Part shown: piece after piece, positions 1 through 9,618 of the stretch | Layout: the number at the start of each line of letters is the position of its first letter | Position numbering within the stretch: position 1 is the stretch's first letter | NCBI GenBank assembly: GCA_017849575.1 | Contig: JAFIGV010000014.1 | Coordinates: 1-64,000, forward strand | Length of the DNA stretch: 64,000 bases | Reading direction: 5' to 3' | Source of the DNA: Flavipsychrobacter sp. | Lineage (GTDB): Bacteria; Bacteroidota; Bacteroidia; Chitinophagales; Chitinophagaceae | Position numbers and translations under genes: made by a program | The notes under the pieces: model-generated | What the model was told of the DNA's origin: nothing | Seen by the model: only the letters and a program-made list of their open reading frames with translations | Databases searched by the model: none

Positions 1-1836
1 AGGCACAGGAGGCTTGGGCGCCACCGAAATAGTGACCGGAGCCCTTGGCCCTTCGCAGCCGTCAACGATCTGTGAAACATAGAACGTAGCAGTAGAAGGC
101 TGTGTAGTATTGATGTTTGGATACGGTCCTGCAACACCGCCCGTAGGTACGGTGTACCATTGAATGTTTTCGCCGTAGATCTGAACCGAATCTGCGGGAG
201 CACCCTGGCAATACGTCACTACCGGTGCCACAATCGGTTTACCCGGAGTGGGGTTGACGGTAATATTTACCATTCTTGGGAATGAAGTATCCGGCTTATT
301 GCCCGGGCAGTTGTTGTACAGCACATACGCTGTATAGGTGCCCGCCTGAGTAGGCTGCAAATTGTTGAGGACCAAAGTAGCAGACGTGTCCCAACCGGTT
401 CCGTTCGGCTTTTTCCAAAGGAATTTTGGATTGGTGACGCCAGGTGCAGTAGCAGTTAGGGTTGCGTCGGCGCCTGAGCAAAAAGTTACATCACCATTCA
501 CAAGGCCAGTTCCTGTGACGGTGGGAGCATATTGGAGGTTAACCAAATAGTCTTCTGTTTCTCCGTAATAATAAAGGTTACCTGTATTATTCCAGCAGCC
601 CGTAATGCTTGATCCCGCTGTATTGTACGCCATGATGACGCGCATACCGGTTACTCCGGTTTGTGCTGTTGTCGGAATGGTTACGTTACTGCTGATATTG
701 ATGTTGCCACTCAAAGTTGATGGCGATCCATATACTCTTTCCGAATTCGCAAAAGTGCCGTCGCGATTGTAATCAATAAACACAGCCACACCATAGGAAT
801 AGTTGGTTGTCGCGCAGCTCTGTCCGCTAACATTCAGAGTGTAGAGCTCTCCTTTGAGCAAGTTGACTGCGGGCAGCGAGGTGTAATTGGTATAGGTGGC
901 ACCGGAACAGGTAGAACTGTTATTCAATGGCCCCAACGATACGTTGGTGATATTATGGTAGGAACCTGAATACGCCGCGGCAGAGGTGCAGTAGCAGGGT
1001 GTTACTGAGGTTAAAGTCAGTGGGGCGGAGGTGTCTGCTATATTGGAATTTGTACAAACAACGTAGGCCCTGAATTGCGTGGCGTTGCTAAAGGGTGCAA
1101 GGGTAATATTCCAGCTTGTGGCTCCGGGGATGTCTGTCCACGCACCTCCGCAAGCCGGACGGCTCTGCCATTGTACATTTATATTGGCAAATAAACTGGT
1201 ATTGGCCAAAGTCAATACGGTTGGGCACGAAGAAATCGGGGTTACCGTTCCGGCCTGCGGTGCACCCGAGCAAGGTGTTGCCAACAAACCCTTCACAACG
1301 ATATCGTCGATACCCCAGCCGTTAATATTCCACGAATAGGCTCCATGCGCGCGAAAACGGATCTGAAAGTTTGTACCATTTACGCCACTCAATGCCTGAT
1401 TGGTCAACGTTTGACTGATGTTGCCCCCGGCATTGGTGTAGTTGGTCAGTAAAGTCCAGGTGCTTGAGGTCACCGGCTTATACTCAACCGCCATTTCTTC
1501 AAGCGTGCTGGTAGAATAGTTATTCAACAATATTTTGTAGTCCAGCGTAATGTTCATGTAAGCTGCCGCGTTAATAATCGGACTTTCAATGGCGTAGCTA
1601 TAGTTATTGTAAGTCGGACTAAAGTAGAACTCTGCGTACGGTGCAGTGCCACCAGTTGGGAGATAGGCCCCGCTGCTTACAGACCAGTTGCCTACGCTGG
1701 GGTTGAATGTCCAGCCATTGGTAGCAAAACTATTTGATCCGAAATTTTCCGAAAACAACGTTATCTGTCCAATCGATGGGACATATAAAGCCAGAAATCC
1801 CGTAATGAAAAGAAAACGAGTAACCAATTTTCTCAT
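1..1836 (-). CDS. Secreted GEVED-domain protein, C-terminus beyond window
   Basis: The open frame runs from an ATG at 1836 to the window edge without a stop (612 codons), so the C-terminus is missing. Residues 1-24 are a signal peptide (basic start, hydrophobic core, ending SIGQ). About 25-175 form a beta-sandwich/MAM-like module that ends in WGIDDIVVKG. About 290-430 match a GEVED domain: an FIDYNRDGTF stretch, then a cysteine and GETEDYLV. The rest is Ig/PKD-like repeats with GTYTAYV-type strands. In Bacteroidota such proteins are usually exported by the type IX system through a C-terminal tag, which would lie outside the window. Function is probably adhesion or enzyme display; no catalytic motif is visible. 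The domain assignment is firm and the substrate unknown. Confidence 0.85.
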   Translation of the reverse strand, partial: MRKLVTRFLFITGFLALYVPSIGQITLFSENFGSNSFATNGWTFNPSVGNWSVSSGAYLPTGGTAPYAEFYFSPTYNNYSYAIESPIINAAAYMNITLDYKILLNNYSTSTLEEMAVEYKPVTSSTWTLLTNYTNAGGNISQTLTNQALSGVNGTNFQIRFRAHGAYSWNINGWGIDDIVVKGLLATPCSGAPQAGTVTPISSCPTVLTLANTSLFANINVQWQSRPACGGAWTDIPGATSWNITLAPFSNATQFRAYVVCTNSNIADTSAPLTLTSVTPCYCTSAAAYSGSYHNITNVSLGPLNNSSTCSGATYTNYTSLPAVNLLKGELYTLNVSGQSCATTNYSYGVAVFIDYNRDGTFANSERVYGSPSTLSGNINISSNVTIPTTAQTGVTGMRVIMAYNTAGSSITGCWNNTGNLYYYGETEDYLVNLQYAPTVTGTGLVNGDVTFCSGADATLTATAPGVTNPKFLWKKPNGTGWDTSATLVLNNLQPTQAGTYTAYVLYNNCPGNKPDTSFPRMVNITVNPTPGKPIVAPVVTYCQGAPADSVQIYGENIQWYTVPTGGVAGPYPNINTTQPSTATFYVSQIVDGCEGPRAPVTISVAPKPPVP

Positions 1837-1968
1837 GAAGACTATTTTAATGCTGGTAAATTTAACAAAAAATAATCGGAGAGCGGGTCATCTGTCGTAA
1901 AACTTTAAAGCAGAGCTTTTTGAAGCCTAAACCATCAGAAAGGAAGGCTGACAAAAGGGTGCCCTCCG

Positions 1969-4900
1969 TTAATAACCCATCAATCGGAAAACGGATTGCG
2001 GAGCTTTGAGCCAGTTAATTTGCTGCAGGTTAATGCTGAAGCTGATATTGTCCAATAATCCTGTTTTTCCCGATATACTCTTTCGATAATCATTGAAGTC
2101 TTTACTCATAATTACCGGAATGTAGATATTGATAATGTCGAAAAAGTATAGTTCAAGTCCGGCATCGAACAAGACTTTATTGCCACTGGGATTAAGTTTG
2201 CCTGCGTCTGCAAAGGTGGCAGCGTCAGCAAAAAGTCGGATCGGCAGGTTTTTTAACGGAAGATCGGTTTTGATGTTTATGGCAGCCAGCCAGTTGTCAC
2301 TTCTACCGAGGGGAGAGGCGTACAATGGCGTTGGGATTTTCAGGCCGCCTTCTCTCATGGAAATCTGGTGGATGCCAAACCCTTCCCGGTCACTGCGGCC
2401 GATGTAGGTATCGTCATAGAGGTAGTCATTTATTCCGGTAAAGGTGCTGTTGAGGTAATAACGCTCTGAGCGGAAGTCATCATTAAACCCGAAATACTTT
2501 CCGCCATAAATTCTTAAATGCAGCGACTTTTTGGGAGCGTGGTAGTTGATTTTTATCTGCCCTTCAACGCTAAGCTTTGCAAAATCTTCACCGGCCTGTA
2601 GTTCTGCGCCATATGAGAAGGGATTGAACTGCCTTTGGTTTTTATGGGTGAAATTTATCTTTCCGTAGTAGCGCATCCGGGTTGGCCCTTCTACTGCAAA
2701 ATGGCGGGGTATGGTGGAGGTGTCTGAGGGATCAACAGGGTAATCAAAACTGCCCTCACTGATGGCGTAGCCCTTAACTGAAAGTACGTTGGTTGCCGTG
2801 CTGATAAAAGTCGGCTTTCTGAAGGTAAAGTTTAATGACGGTGCAATTTTGAAATAGCGGGCAAAAATAGTTGCTGACCGGTTTAGGTCCGACTCATCAT
2901 AGTCGAAGGTCTTGCTATCAATCTGCAATGAAATCTCCTCAAACAGGCCTGTGGGGTGAATGAAGTATCCGGCTGATGCTGCCCCAATCAGATTGTTACT
3001 CCTGAAACCATACATCGGCGCTACAATGAATTTTATCCGCCGCTCTGGCCAGGTAAGATTGTGAAAGAGCAGTCCCGCCTGAAAGCCGTCGTACATATTG
3101 TAGCCTACAGCCGGCATCAAAAAAAGCTTCTGTTTGCTACCCGTATTTGTTCCTAAAAAAGGACGAAGCTGTAAGCCTGACTTATGCCACAGGCCGTTTT
3201 TCCGATATTCATTGTTTTGCGTACGGCCATCAAACACTTCTGGCGCGATCACCACCTTTGTCCATTCTTTTGCCGCCAAACTCAGGGTCACCTCCTCACG
3301 AAATGGCAGACTGCTGCCAGTGGCGGTCACGCTATCGCCATCATACAGTTTCACGAGCACAGGAAGCTCTTGCCCCGATTTATTTTTGATTCGTACCTGT
3401 ACGCTGTCGCCGTTTTGCTGCACACTTTTCAGCGAGAAGTCAATGAGGCGATCGGTGGTAAGCGCTACGTCAAAGAACCATCCGATCGGCTTATCCGTGT
3501 GTTTTTGCATAGAGGCCTGAAAATCTTCGGGATAAGGGTGGCGAAATTTCCAGTTTTCGAAATAATCCTTCATTCCTGCCTCAAAGTTTTCGGCTCCCAT
3601 ATAGCGTTCCAGCCAGCGCAGCATTGCACTGGTTTTGTAATAAACATCGAGGCCATAGTTAATTTCCCTAAAGTTGTTTGAGGTCTGCTCAATGGGTTGG
3701 TCATTGCCCGAGGCTGCAAGCTGGTAGAGTATGGTGTTCATACTTAGAGAAATGTTTACATTCCTTTTCTTACTGACGGTGTTGCTTTGGGTTGCGGAAG
3801 AATCTTTCCGGCGCTGCGAAGACTCCTGGCTGGTTTTCTCTTCATAAAAAGTATTGATGCCTTCGTCCATCCATGCATGATCTCGTTCATTGGTTCCTAA
3901 CATACCGTAGAACCAATTGTGCCCTGCTTCGTGTATGGTCACCATCTTGCCGCCAGCCGTGGCGTCGATCACCGTGATGGTGGGATATTCCATTCCGCCC
4001 CCGGCTTTCATATCACCCGCCACTGCTTTTATCGTAGCGTAGGGATAATCGCCTACATGGGCACCGTAGGCGTGTATGGTTTCTCTAAGGTATTCGTTGG
4101 TTTTCTTCCAGGTTTTTTCTTGTTTGGGAAGGTACGCCGCCCAGGTGGTTACCACCTTGCCGGTGCCGGGGCTTATGGCTGTGTCTTTTCGTACCTGCCA
4201 GCGTTTGTCAGCAAACCAGGCAAAGTCGTGAATGTTTTGTTCGGTATATCGGATTGTCTTGAAGTTGACGGCACTTTCAGGAAAATCCGTAGTCCTGACG
4301 ATTTTTTTCTTTTGACCGTTCACCATTTTTGTTGTTACGATCTGTCGCTTTATTTCCTGGGGCGAAGGTGCGGTAGCCAGACTATCGAGCCAGGCATTTT
4401 CGGAGGCGGTTTGCAAATTGCCGGTAGCCATCACGATGTAGTTTTCCGGTAGGGTTATGGTAACATCATAGTCACCAAATTCGCTATAAAACTCTCCGTT
4501 ATCCAGATAGGGCAGCGGGTGCCACCCTTTACGGTCGTACACCGCCGGTTTCGGAAACCACTGCGATATGAAATAAGCCTGGCCGGTATGGCCCAAACGG
4601 GAAAAAACCTTCGGAATCTTTACCCGAAAAGGGGTGGTGATTGTCATTTTTTGTCCCGGTGCCAGGGGAACCGGAAGGTCTATGCGCGCAAGGTCTGGTG
4701 TTTGCTCTCCGTAGAAATAATCAACATCATTACCGTTGATCGAAAACTGCAGACTGTCTATGTATCCACGCTCTGAGGGTGATGCATAGTAAAATTCCGT
4801 TTGCCCGTTTCTGTACTTCTGTTCGGCAAACTGGGTATGATCGTGTTGGTACGCATTTGGCCACAGGTGCATATAGATATAATGCAGCGTGTCGGGCGAA

Positions 4901-5061
4901 TAATTGCTGTAAACCATTTCTTCATACCCCTGCAACAGATGCTTTTCGTCATCAAGCCTAACCGCAATTTTAGTATCTACTTTTTGCTGCCAGTAAGTCT
5001 GGGCCCTTGCCTTCAGCAGGATGGTCGAAAAAATTATAGCCGTTATTGCGATACGCTTCAT
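1969..5061 (-). CDS. M1-family metallopeptidase with C-terminal beta-rich domain
   Basis: Gluzincin aminopeptidase of family M1. Residues 1-21 are a signal peptide ending in ARAQ. An N-terminal beta domain is followed by the exopeptidase motif GGGMEYPT near residue 354 and the zinc site HEAGH near 375, with the third ligand Glu 18 residues after the second His (HEXXH-X18-E). The catalytic core ends near 520. At 1030 aa the protein is much longer than a simple M1 enzyme. Residues from about 640 to the C-terminal Tyr are rich in alternating polar/hydrophobic strands, like an outer-membrane barrel, so the peptidase may be anchored at the outer membrane (inference). It is a single gene with no operon partner. 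Peptide substrates cannot be read from the sequence. Confidence 0.9.
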   Translation of the reverse strand: MKRIAITAIIFSTILLKARAQTYWQQKVDTKIAVRLDDEKHLLQGYEEMVYSNYSPDTLHYIYMHLWPNAYQHDHTQFAEQKYRNGQTEFYYASPSERGYIDSLQFSINGNDVDYFYGEQTPDLARIDLPVPLAPGQKMTITTPFRVKIPKVFSRLGHTGQAYFISQWFPKPAVYDRKGWHPLPYLDNGEFYSEFGDYDVTITLPENYIVMATGNLQTASENAWLDSLATAPSPQEIKRQIVTTKMVNGQKKKIVRTTDFPESAVNFKTIRYTEQNIHDFAWFADKRWQVRKDTAISPGTGKVVTTWAAYLPKQEKTWKKTNEYLRETIHAYGAHVGDYPYATIKAVAGDMKAGGGMEYPTITVIDATAGGKMVTIHEAGHNWFYGMLGTNERDHAWMDEGINTFYEEKTSQESSQRRKDSSATQSNTVSKKRNVNISLSMNTILYQLAASGNDQPIEQTSNNFREINYGLDVYYKTSAMLRWLERYMGAENFEAGMKDYFENWKFRHPYPEDFQASMQKHTDKPIGWFFDVALTTDRLIDFSLKSVQQNGDSVQVRIKNKSGQELPVLVKLYDGDSVTATGSSLPFREEVTLSLAAKEWTKVVIAPEVFDGRTQNNEYRKNGLWHKSGLQLRPFLGTNTGSKQKLFLMPAVGYNMYDGFQAGLLFHNLTWPERRIKFIVAPMYGFRSNNLIGAASAGYFIHPTGLFEEISLQIDSKTFDYDESDLNRSATIFARYFKIAPSLNFTFRKPTFISTATNVLSVKGYAISEGSFDYPVDPSDTSTIPRHFAVEGPTRMRYYGKINFTHKNQRQFNPFSYGAELQAGEDFAKLSVEGQIKINYHAPKKSLHLRIYGGKYFGFNDDFRSERYYLNSTFTGINDYLYDDTYIGRSDREGFGIHQISMREGGLKIPTPLYASPLGRSDNWLAAINIKTDLPLKNLPIRLFADAATFADAGKLNPSGNKVLFDAGLELYFFDIINIYIPVIMSKDFNDYRKSISGKTGLLDNISFSINLQQINWLKAPQSVFRLMGY

Positions 5062-5233
5062 AACGCTAATATACTGGAAGCGTTTCAGTTGCTCTTCTTT
5101 TGCCGCTGCCCTTCTGTGATTACATTTCGGAAGGGACTATCTCCGGCTTTTCCGCCCGGGCGCCACTGCCTCTTCCAACGGCCGGGCCTCGTTGGGTTGA
5201 GACGATAAGTTGCTGCAAATTCCTGCTGCGTGT

Positions 5234-5416
5234 TCAACGGTTTTTTTCATCTATTATTTGTTGTATGATGGCACATACTTCATAGTGTTCTCGTTTTTGG
5301 TAATACTCAAGCCAGGTACGTAGCGACTTAATGGGCATTGCCACAAACATTTCCCTGATTTCCCTGGCGCTCATATTTGATATGTCGAAGGAAATCACCT
5401 CTTTCCGTGTCCTCAT
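5234..5416 (-). CDS. Small conserved-looking hypothetical protein (60 aa)
   Basis: This is a 60-residue soluble, helical protein with no signal peptide or membrane segment. It contains the stretch REIREMFVAMPIKSL and ends with an acidic/basic helix (IIQQIIDEKNR). It lies between the M1 peptidase and the VOC gene on the same strand, about 80 bases after the VOC stop. Amino-acid composition looks like real coding sequence and no overlapping frame competes. I do not recognise the family, so no function is proposed. It could be a regulator-like small protein or a chance ORF. Confidence 0.5.
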   Translation of the reverse strand: MRTRKEVISFDISNMSAREIREMFVAMPIKSLRTWLEYYQKREHYEVCAIIQQIIDEKNR

Positions 5417-5497
5417 GATTGCTCCGCGATTGGGTATGCCGCTAACTATTTAATACTGTGCCATCAAGCCCCATTTCGTTTGCCCGAAATTCCCAGG

Positions 5498-6148
5498 CTA
5501 ATATTTTTGTCCGTCAATTTGGATGTCTGGCAATGCGGCAATATGCAGCGGAAACGCCCGGGCCGGTTTTTGGTTGGGCACCCAACCTCTTTTTTGCTGA
5601 CTTACGAGTATAAGTCCGTATTCATCGCCCATGGCAATGAAGTCAGGCTGACGGGGGCCCTTTTCAAAGTAGGGTATCCTCCATTTCTGATGCAGCGCTG
5701 CGGCCGTCTCCGCGACGTTGTCGGTAACCCATCCGATCTCACTGATTTCTTCTATGCAACGAGACGAAAAAGCTTCCGGGCGGTAATAGGGAAGATCGAA
5801 GCGGACGATGAACTCCAGAATGCTTCCATTATTGTCGTAAAAATAAAAGGACTGCGCATTCCAGTTTTCATAAGAGGCGATGAGCATATCGTCGGAAACA
5901 GGTAGGATATCCAGTTTTTGATTGATCCATTCAAAGGCGTCCGAGAACTTATTGTTTGTGATGTTGAAGGCAAAATGGTAGTACGGTTTCTGGTTTTCCG
6001 TGTGCCGGAATCGTAACAGGCTCCGCCCGGCTCGAAAACATAGTTCATGGTCTGTTTCACTAATCAGGTCTAATTCCAGGGTTTTCTGATAAAACAACCG
6101 CGTACGGGGCAGGGAATGGGTTTCAAGAATAAGCTCTGTGATTTGCAT
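5498..6148 (-). CDS. VOC (glyoxalase/bleomycin-resistance fold) protein
   Basis: The 216-aa protein has the beta-alpha-beta-beta-beta pattern of the vicinal oxygen chelate fold. The first module runs from the start (ITELILETHSL, YQKTLEL) to the YFYDNNGSILEF strand near residue 115, and a second starts at about 135 (SEIGWVTDNV). This resembles glyoxalase-like enzymes, but the metal ligands are not certain, so the reaction cannot be named. There is no signal peptide, so it is probably cytoplasmic. It is transcribed alone or with the 60-aa gene downstream, and diverges from the DUF4256 gene at 6310. Confidence 0.8.
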   Translation of the reverse strand: MQITELILETHSLPRTRLFYQKTLELDLISETDHELCFRAGRSLLRFRHTENQKPYYHFAFNITNNKFSDAFEWINQKLDILPVSDDMLIASYENWNAQSFYFYDNNGSILEFIVRFDLPYYRPEAFSSRCIEEISEIGWVTDNVAETAAALHQKWRIPYFEKGPRQPDFIAMGDEYGLILVSQQKRGWVPNQKPARAFPLHIAALPDIQIDGQKY

Positions 6149-6309
6149 ATTTCATTCAGTTAAGTCAGGGATACTTCCAACATTGTGCCTGCGTACACGA
6201 CCATTTGACCCATGTACGGCCATCGGGTAGATACAGTTTTACGAGGGCAAGCGTCACAAAACTGTTCAATGACTTGTACATTCGTTACAAAAGAAAGCCA
6301 TTATTCACT

Positions 6310-6876
6310 ATGAGCACAAATTCCCCAAAAATTCCCGCCGCGCATGAAGCGCTTTGCCAACTGCTTGAAAAACGCTTTGAGGAAAACAGGCACCGTCATC
6401 CGTCGCTCGAATGGAAAGAGGTAATCCTCAGGTTGTCTCGTGCTACGGAACAGCAATGGGCGTCGCTCGGCGAAATGGAAACTACAGGGGGCGCACCAGA
6501 CACTGTAGTGTTGCCCGGGTTTAAGGCGCCCTTTGTGTTCGCCGACTTCTGTGCAGAAAGTCCTGCGGGGCGGCGAAGTCTCTGCTATGATCAGCAGGCG
6601 CTTCATGCCCGAAAGCAAAACAAACCCGCCGGCAGTGCTCAGCAGTGGGCTACAGATATGGGTGTGAAGTTGCTCACGGAAACGCAATACCGGTATCTGC
6701 AGGATCTGGAACCCTTCGATCTGAAAACTTCAAGCTGGGTGGATACTCCTGAGGAAATCAGAAAACTGGGAGGGGCAATTTTTTGCGACCGCAGATACAA
6801 TACGGTGTTCACGTATCACAATGGCGCTGAGTCTTACTACGCTGCCCGTGGTTTTCGCGCTCTGCTGGAGATTTAA
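6310..6876 (+). CDS. DUF4256 domain protein
   Basis: I start this at ATG 6310 (MSTNSPKI), which fits the usual 185-190 residues of the family; an upstream in-frame ATG at 6205 would add an unlikely 35-residue leader. Family hallmarks are LLEKRFEENRHRH near the N-terminus, LGEMETTGGAPD near residue 55, the central GRRSLCYDQQAL, and FDLKTSSWVDTP near 140. DUF4256 proteins are cytoplasmic and uncharacterised. No catalytic residues are established, and the neighbours (VOC, GNAT-nitrilase) do not suggest a pathway. Confidence 0.85.
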   Translation: MSTNSPKIPAAHEALCQLLEKRFEENRHRHPSLEWKEVILRLSRATEQQWASLGEMETTGGAPDTVVLPGFKAPFVFADFCAESPAGRRSLCYDQQALHARKQNKPAGSAQQWATDMGVKLLTETQYRYLQDLEPFDLKTSSWVDTPEEIRKLGGAIFCDRRYNTVFTYHNGAESYYAARGFRALLEI

Positions 6877-6911
6877 AAAACCCTTAGCACGATTCTATTG
6901 TGTTCCATGAT

Positions 6912-8459
6912 ATGGAGAAGGATATTCTGGAAAACAAAATTCATCTTCGGCAACTGGAATGGGCCGACTACAACAAGATTACGGGCCTGCAACTGAAGTG
7001 CTTCCCCGATATGAAGCCCTGGTCGCCGGAGCAGTTTAAAAGTATCATCAGCGTTTTTCCTGAGGGACAACTTGGTATCGAATATAATGAGCAAATCATC
7101 GCCTCAAGCTGCAGCCTGATCATAGATTTTTCGCGATACTCAGAAACCTCGGGTTGGTCAGAGCTAACGGAAAAAGGCTTTTTCACCAATCACGACGCCA
7201 ATGGGGATACGCTGTATGGTGCAGAGATCATGGTCGATCCCGCCTACCGATCTATGAAACTGTCCCGAAGACTCTATGAACACAGAAAAAACCTGGCTAA
7301 GTCGCGCAACCTGAAGCGAATCTGCATTGGTGGCCGGCTTCCCAACTACCACCTTTATAAAGATCAAATGGACATTGAGCAATATGTAGCCGAAGTGATG
7401 GATCGAAAGATCTTTGATCCGGTGCTGACCGCACAGCTCTCCAATGGTTTTGTGTTGAAAAGGATATTGCCCGACTACCTGCCCAATGACACCGACAGTT
7501 GTGGTTATGCAACTTTTCTGGAATGGTCGAACCTATTGTATCACGAACGGGCAGACCGAAAAAAGCGCTGGTCGCCGTATGTGCGGGTTTGTGCAGTACA
7601 GTACCAGATGCGCCTGGTGAAAGATTTTGAAGCCTTTGCCAGCCACTGTGAATATTTTGTTGATGTGGCCTCCGATTACCGGAGCGACTTTGTGCTCTTT
7701 CCGGAGATGTTTACTATGCAGTTGCTCACCTTTCTTCCCAAAAAATACCCCAGCGAAGCCGTGCGCCAACTTACAGATTATACAGATCGTTACCGGGAGC
7801 TTTTTCGAGGCCTTGCCATAAAATACAACGTAAACATCATCGGCGGCTCACACCTTACCGTAGAAGACGATGATCTTTACAATATCTCTTATCTATTTCG
7901 CCGCGATGGCACCGTGTCTCGACAATATAAAATTCATATCACTCCGCATGAACGAAAATGGTGGGGTGTAAAGCCAGGCAACGAAGTAGAAGTGTTTGAT
8001 ACGGACTGTGGTAAAATATCCATTCTGATCTGCTACGATGTTGAGTTTCCGGAGCTCGCGAGGATTGCGCGCAGCAAGGGTGCAGAAATGATCTTTGTTC
8101 CGTTCAACACCGACGACCGGCGTGCTTATCTCCGTGTGCGCTATTGTGCCCATGCCCGTGCCATAGAGAATCAGGTTTACACCATCATCTCTGGTTGTGT
8201 GGGCAATCTCCCGGAGGTAGATAATCTTGACGTTCACTATTCGCAGTCGGCCATCTTAACCCCTTCGGATTCAGAGTTTCATCGCGAAGGAATTGCCTCG
8301 GAAGCAACACCAAATACAGAAACCGTAATTACACAAGACCTCGATATGAACCTGCTGAAACGCAACCGTGAGATTGGAAGCGTACAAACCTGGCGCGACC
8401 GGCGTACGGATCTCTATACCCTTCAATATGACAGCCTTGGAAAAAGCCATCGTGTATGA
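6912..8459 (+). CDS. GNAT acetyltransferase-carbon-nitrogen hydrolase fusion
   Basis: Two-domain cytoplasmic enzyme of 515 aa. Residues 1 to about 215 are a GNAT acetyltransferase module (IHLRQLEWADYNKI at the start, then EIMVDPAYRSMKLSRRLYEHRK for acetyl-CoA binding). From about 220 to 500 it is a nitrilase-superfamily amidohydrolase with the full triad: Glu265 in LFPEMF, Lys340 in YKIH, Cys374 in ICYDVEFPE. Known fusions of this kind are proposed to act on amides or acylated amines, but no substrate is established here. A GTG at 6900 is an alternative start; I prefer the ATG at 6912. It stands alone, 35 bases after the DUF4256 gene. Confidence 0.9.
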   Translation: MEKDILENKIHLRQLEWADYNKITGLQLKCFPDMKPWSPEQFKSIISVFPEGQLGIEYNEQIIASSCSLIIDFSRYSETSGWSELTEKGFFTNHDANGDTLYGAEIMVDPAYRSMKLSRRLYEHRKNLAKSRNLKRICIGGRLPNYHLYKDQMDIEQYVAEVMDRKIFDPVLTAQLSNGFVLKRILPDYLPNDTDSCGYATFLEWSNLLYHERADRKKRWSPYVRVCAVQYQMRLVKDFEAFASHCEYFVDVASDYRSDFVLFPEMFTMQLLTFLPKKYPSEAVRQLTDYTDRYRELFRGLAIKYNVNIIGGSHLTVEDDDLYNISYLFRRDGTVSRQYKIHITPHERKWWGVKPGNEVEVFDTDCGKISILICYDVEFPELARIARSKGAEMIFVPFNTDDRRAYLRVRYCAHARAIENQVYTIISGCVGNLPEVDNLDVHYSQSAILTPSDSEFHREGIASEATPNTETVITQDLDMNLLKRNREIGSVQTWRDRRTDLYTLQYDSLGKSHRV

Positions 8460-8597
8460 TGCTCAGGCTTTAAGCGATAATGAATAGCACCGTAGCGCAT
8501 GACCGCGGTTAGCAAAATGAATGTAGGTTGCGGGTAATTTCACCGGCGTTTGGCATGGTTTTAACCCATCTCAGGCGTAATAAAAAATTGATTTGGT

Positions 8598-9455
8598 ATG
8601 AAATCTCTAATTGTATCGTTCATCGCCTGTACGCTGCTGGCCACCACAGGCTGTGTCAGTCAGAAAAAGTATCGCGAATTGCAGGCCGATTACAGCCGCC
8701 TGCAAGGCAGCAACAGTGACCTCAATGCAAGGAACCAGCAATGTCAGTCCGATCTGGCAGCCTCGGGGGCAAGGCTCCGTAGTCTTGAAGAACAAATTGC
8801 ATCGGAGCGTGCTAACGTAAATTCACTCCAGGCAGCACTCGATAAATGTCTGACCTCCAGTAGTCAGGGCAATGTTAATATCTCTAAGCTCGTGGATGAG
8901 ATCAATGCTTCTAACAAATACATCAAACAGCTTATAGCCGCCAAAGACAAAAGCGATTCTTTGAATATGGTGTTGACCAACAACCTGACGCGATCGCTTA
9001 CCCGCGAAGAAATGAAAGATGTAAACGTGCAGGTATTGAAAGGCGTAGTGTATATCTCGCTTTCAGACAATATGCTGTACAAGTCAGGAAGCTATGAAAT
9101 ATCGGATCAGGCTGGCTCGGTTCTTTCAAAAATTGCCAAGATCATCAAGGATTACAACGACTATGATGTGCTTGTGGAAGGTAACACAGACTCCGTGCCC
9201 ATCTCCAAGACCAACATTCGCAATAACTGGGATCTGAGTGCCCTGCGTGCATCGAGCGTGGTGCAGGTGTTGCAGAATCAGTATGGCGTTGACCCGTCGA
9301 GAATGACAGCAGGTGGCCGCGGAGAATATAATCCGGTGGCTTCTAACGATACCGATACAGGAAGAACCCGCAACCGGCGCACAGAGATTATCGTTACCCC
9401 TAAACTCGACCAATTCATGGACCTGATAGAAAAGGCCCCGGAAACCAAAGAGTAA
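8598..9455 (+). CDS. OmpA-family lipoprotein with coiled-coil stalk
   Basis: Residues 1-19 are a lipoprotein signal ending at Cys19 (ATTGC). A coiled-coil segment of about 100 residues follows (QKKYRELQADYSRLQ, LRSLEEQIASERA). The C-terminal OmpA peptidoglycan-binding domain spans about 150-270, with VEGNTDSVP near 195 and RNRRTEIIV near 262. It should sit in the outer membrane and hold the envelope to peptidoglycan; Asp and Arg residues for diaminopimelate binding are present. A strong terminator follows at 9478, so it is probably monocistronic. Confidence 0.92.
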   Translation: MKSLIVSFIACTLLATTGCVSQKKYRELQADYSRLQGSNSDLNARNQQCQSDLAASGARLRSLEEQIASERANVNSLQAALDKCLTSSSQGNVNISKLVDEINASNKYIKQLIAAKDKSDSLNMVLTNNLTRSLTREEMKDVNVQVLKGVVYISLSDNMLYKSGSYEISDQAGSVLSKIAKIIKDYNDYDVLVEGNTDSVPISKTNIRNNWDLSALRASSVVQVLQNQYGVDPSRMTAGGRGEYNPVASNDTDTGRTRNRRTEIIVTPKLDQFMDLIEKAPETKE

Positions 9456-9477
9456 GTAAACTTCAACATACCACATG

Positions 9478-9507
9478 ATCCCGGCAAACTGGCCGGGATT
9501 TTTTTTA
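9478..9507 (+). terminator. Intrinsic terminator after OmpA lipoprotein gene
   Basis: An 8-bp GC-rich stem (ATCCCGGC / GCCGGGAT) with a 6-base loop is followed at once by a run of T. It lies 23 bases after the stop codon of the OmpA-type gene. Confidence 0.9.
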
Positions 9508-9618
9508 TGGGCAGTATGCTGATGTACAAGTTGTTCGGCGTTGGGGATGGGTGGGAATTTTTTTGTTGGAGAAAACTTGTGTGTGCGAGTTGCTATCTTC
9601 CGCACTTCAAGCGGAGAT

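Noticed and set aside
3134-4452. Plus-strand frames of 128-177 aa inside the M1 peptidase gene
   Set aside because: They lie opposite conserved catalytic sequence and show no signal, domain or start logic.
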